From: Candidatus Solincola jinzensis
GTDB lineage: Bacteria > Actinomycetota > Geothermincolia > Geothermincolales > RBG-13-55-18
Length of the DNA stretch: 6,909 bases
Reading direction: 5' to 3'
NCBI GenBank assembly: GCA_015711875.1
Contig: JACVJG010000157.1
Location: 1 to 6,909 of the forward strand
Positions 6,143-6,909 of the stretch are shown here, one piece after another. The notes under the pieces were generated by a model. It worked only from the letters and a program-made list of their open reading frames with translations, was not told the origin of the DNA and did not search any database. How positions within the stretch are numbered: position 1 is the first letter of the stretch; every line of letters begins with the position of its first letter. The translations under genes and the position numbers were made by a program.

Positions 6143-6196
6143 AAAAGGTGTCTTCTCGGGACGGCGGCGCGCTTCACGCGTGTTTCCGGAAGACAC
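6143..6196 (-). terminator. Compound hairpin with T-run on the minus strand
   Basis: GTGTCTTC (6148-6155) pairs with GAAGACAC (6189-6196). After a one-base bulge CGG (6157-6159) pairs with CCG (6186-6188), and an inner CGCG/CGCG stem (6168-6171 with 6177-6180) closes a 5-nt loop. Read leftward, the stem is followed by C and TTTT (6143-6146), as in a weak intrinsic terminator. It could be a backup terminator for the gene to the right or the 3' end of a short minus-strand RNA. Confidence 0.4.
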
Positions 6197-6266
6197 GGCA
6201 TATAAAGGGGGCGTCCCGCTTCCCATGAAGGAGGCTTCGCCTTCACCCGGAACCGTTTAAGGGCAT

Positions 6267-6291
6267 AAAAGAGGGGGGCAACGCCCCCCTC
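6267..6291 (-). terminator. Rho-independent terminator of the CoA-transferase gene
   Basis: A perfect 9-bp stem, GAGGGGGGC (6271-6279) with GCCCCCCTC (6283-6291), encloses a 3-nt loop. Read leftward it is followed directly by TTTT (6267-6270) and begins 18 nt after the TAA stop of the minus-strand gene. This is a textbook intrinsic terminator. Confidence 0.88.
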
Positions 6292-6309
6292 CCGTTAGGA
6301 ACGGTGGTT

Positions 6310-6909
6310 TTAGAACACGAACAACTGGTTGGGGTCCACTTCCTCCCGCAATACGCGCAGCTCCTCCTCGGTGGGCTTGGGGGTCTCGGTCACGTCATCG
6401 GGGATGATGAGCTCGAAGCCGGTGAACTGCTGCACAACCTCGGGGGTTACGCCGGGATGGTAGGAGATGAGCTTCATGCGGCAGGTCTCCTCGTCGAACC
6501 CCATAACCCCCAAGTGGGATATGACGCGCCAGGGCCCGCCCCCCACCAGGCCGGCCCTCTCACGGGCTCCCGGGCCGTCCAGGAAACCGGGGGTGGTGAT
6601 GTAGTCGCATTTCTCGGGAAAGCGCTCCGGCAGGTGAAGCCCCATGAAGATGACTTTCTGGCACAACGATGCGATGTCATTGGCGCCGCCCGATCCCGTC
6701 AGGCGCACCTTGGGGTTGTCGTAGTCGCCGATGCAGGTGGCGTTGATGTTGCCGTACATATCGATCTGCGCGCCGCCCAGGAAGCCCACGTCGGCATAAC
6801 CGGCGCGGCTGTGCCCGAAGACCGAGGTCATGGAGAGGATGGTGGGCGCCTTATGGTAGGTCCAGGAGCACGCCACCGACCAGGGGAGCACGCGGGGTTC
6901 CGGGTCCAC
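6310..6909 (-). CDS. Family I CoA-transferase, beta subunit (glutaconate/IpdB-like), 5'-truncated by window
   Basis: The C-terminal 199-200 residues of a CoA-transferase subunit are present, with a TAA stop at 6310-6312. The true start is beyond the right edge, since the family is about 250-270 aa. Recognisable blocks are GFLGGAQIDMYGNINATCIG at about 42-61 of the fragment, KVRLTGSGGANDIA at 67-80, GGGPWRVISHLGVMGF at 123-138 and the conserved C-terminal HPGVTPEVV and TGFELIIPDDV. These match the GctB/IpdB branch of family I CoA-transferases, which act with an alpha subunit on acyl-CoAs such as glutaconyl-CoA or, in actinobacteria, steroid ring-derived CoA esters. The catalytic Glu of the beta subunit would lie in the missing part. 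The alpha subunit is presumably to the right, upstream in the operon. Substrate is not determinable; a link to arylacetyl-CoA produced by IorAB is only a possibility, as the two operons are separate. Confidence 0.88.
   Translation of the reverse strand: MDPEPRVLPWSVACSWTYHKAPTILSMTSVFGHSRAGYADVGFLGGAQIDMYGNINATCIGDYDNPKVRLTGSGGANDIASLCQKVIFMGLHLPERFPEKCDYITTPGFLDGPGARERAGLVGGGPWRVISHLGVMGFDEETCRMKLISYHPGVTPEVVQQFTGFELIIPDDVTETPKPTEEELRVLREEVDPNQLFVF

Larger units (their letters stand above)
5883..6309. other. Convergent intergenic region with several hairpins, no supported gene
   Basis: These 427 nt lie between the stop of the anti-sigma gene and the stop of the CoA-transferase gene. I see no tRNA, known riboswitch core or convincing coding region. 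The region holds a 12-bp inverted repeat (5903-5945), a small CGCC/GGCG hairpin (5956-5969), an imperfect inverted repeat (6085-6131), a compound hairpin followed by T residues on the minus strand (6143-6196) and a strong minus-strand terminator (6267-6291). An open minus-strand frame at 5971-6246 has a GTG start without a clear ribosome-binding site and resembles no family I know. Confidence 0.6.

Noticed and set aside
5971..6246. 91-codon minus-strand frame in the convergent spacer
   Set aside because: GTG start with no convincing ribosome-binding site, Pro/Arg/Cys-rich product, interrupted by a strong hairpin, and it overlaps another equally unsupported frame; kept only as part of the spacer finding.
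5883..6309. Riboswitch or tRNA in the convergent spacer
   Set aside because: No cobalamin, TPP, c-di-GMP or glycine core pattern and no tRNA arms with a T-loop sequence were found; the region is also 3' of both genes, a poor place for a riboswitch.
1..6909. CRISPR array, transposon ends or toxin-antitoxin/defence module
   Set aside because: No regularly spaced repeats, transposase motifs or paired small genes; all supported genes have ordinary metabolic or regulatory families.

Overview
This is a GC-rich window with compact genes, overlapping genes and frequent GTG/TTG starts. The gene content (a CoA-dependent 2-oxoacid:ferredoxin oxidoreductase, a family I CoA-transferase and glucosyl-3-phosphoglycerate synthase) suggests an anaerobic or facultatively anaerobic, high-GC bacterium. 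An anaerobic actinomycetote is one reasonable guess, but there is no rRNA or other lineage marker, so the taxonomy is inference only.

Layout. From about 3670 down to the left edge, the minus strand carries an apparent operon. It contains iorA (1779-3581), iorB (1208-1786, overlapping iorA by 8 nt), gpgS (163-1179) and the start of an unidentified gene that runs off the left edge (1-110). IorA and IorB together form indolepyruvate (arylpyruvate):ferredoxin oxidoreductase, which turns transaminated aromatic amino acids into arylacetyl-CoA and reduced ferredoxin. GpgS makes glucosyl-3-phosphoglycerate, the precursor of the compatible solute glucosylglycerate. An extended -10 promoter (3666-3674) sits just upstream of iorA.

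A divergent intergenic region (3582-3894) separates this operon from a plus-strand pair: an ECF sigma factor (3895-4506) and a membrane anti-sigma factor with an N-terminal zinc-binding motif (4578-5882). The anti-sigma factor has a long extracytoplasmic part that I do not recognise. Upstream of the sigma gene there is a second, degenerate copy of its ribosome-binding/start region, 127 nt away.

The 427-nt stretch 5883-6309 lies between convergent genes. It holds no convincing gene but several hairpins, including a clear rho-independent terminator (6267-6291) for the minus-strand gene to its right. That gene (6310-6909, 5' end outside the window) is the beta subunit of a glutaconate/IpdAB-like family I CoA-transferase.

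I found no tRNA, rRNA, CRISPR array, insertion sequence or obvious defence system. The least explained parts are the sensor domain of the anti-sigma factor, the repeat upstream of the sigma gene, the hairpin-rich convergent spacer and the linkage of iorAB to gpgS.
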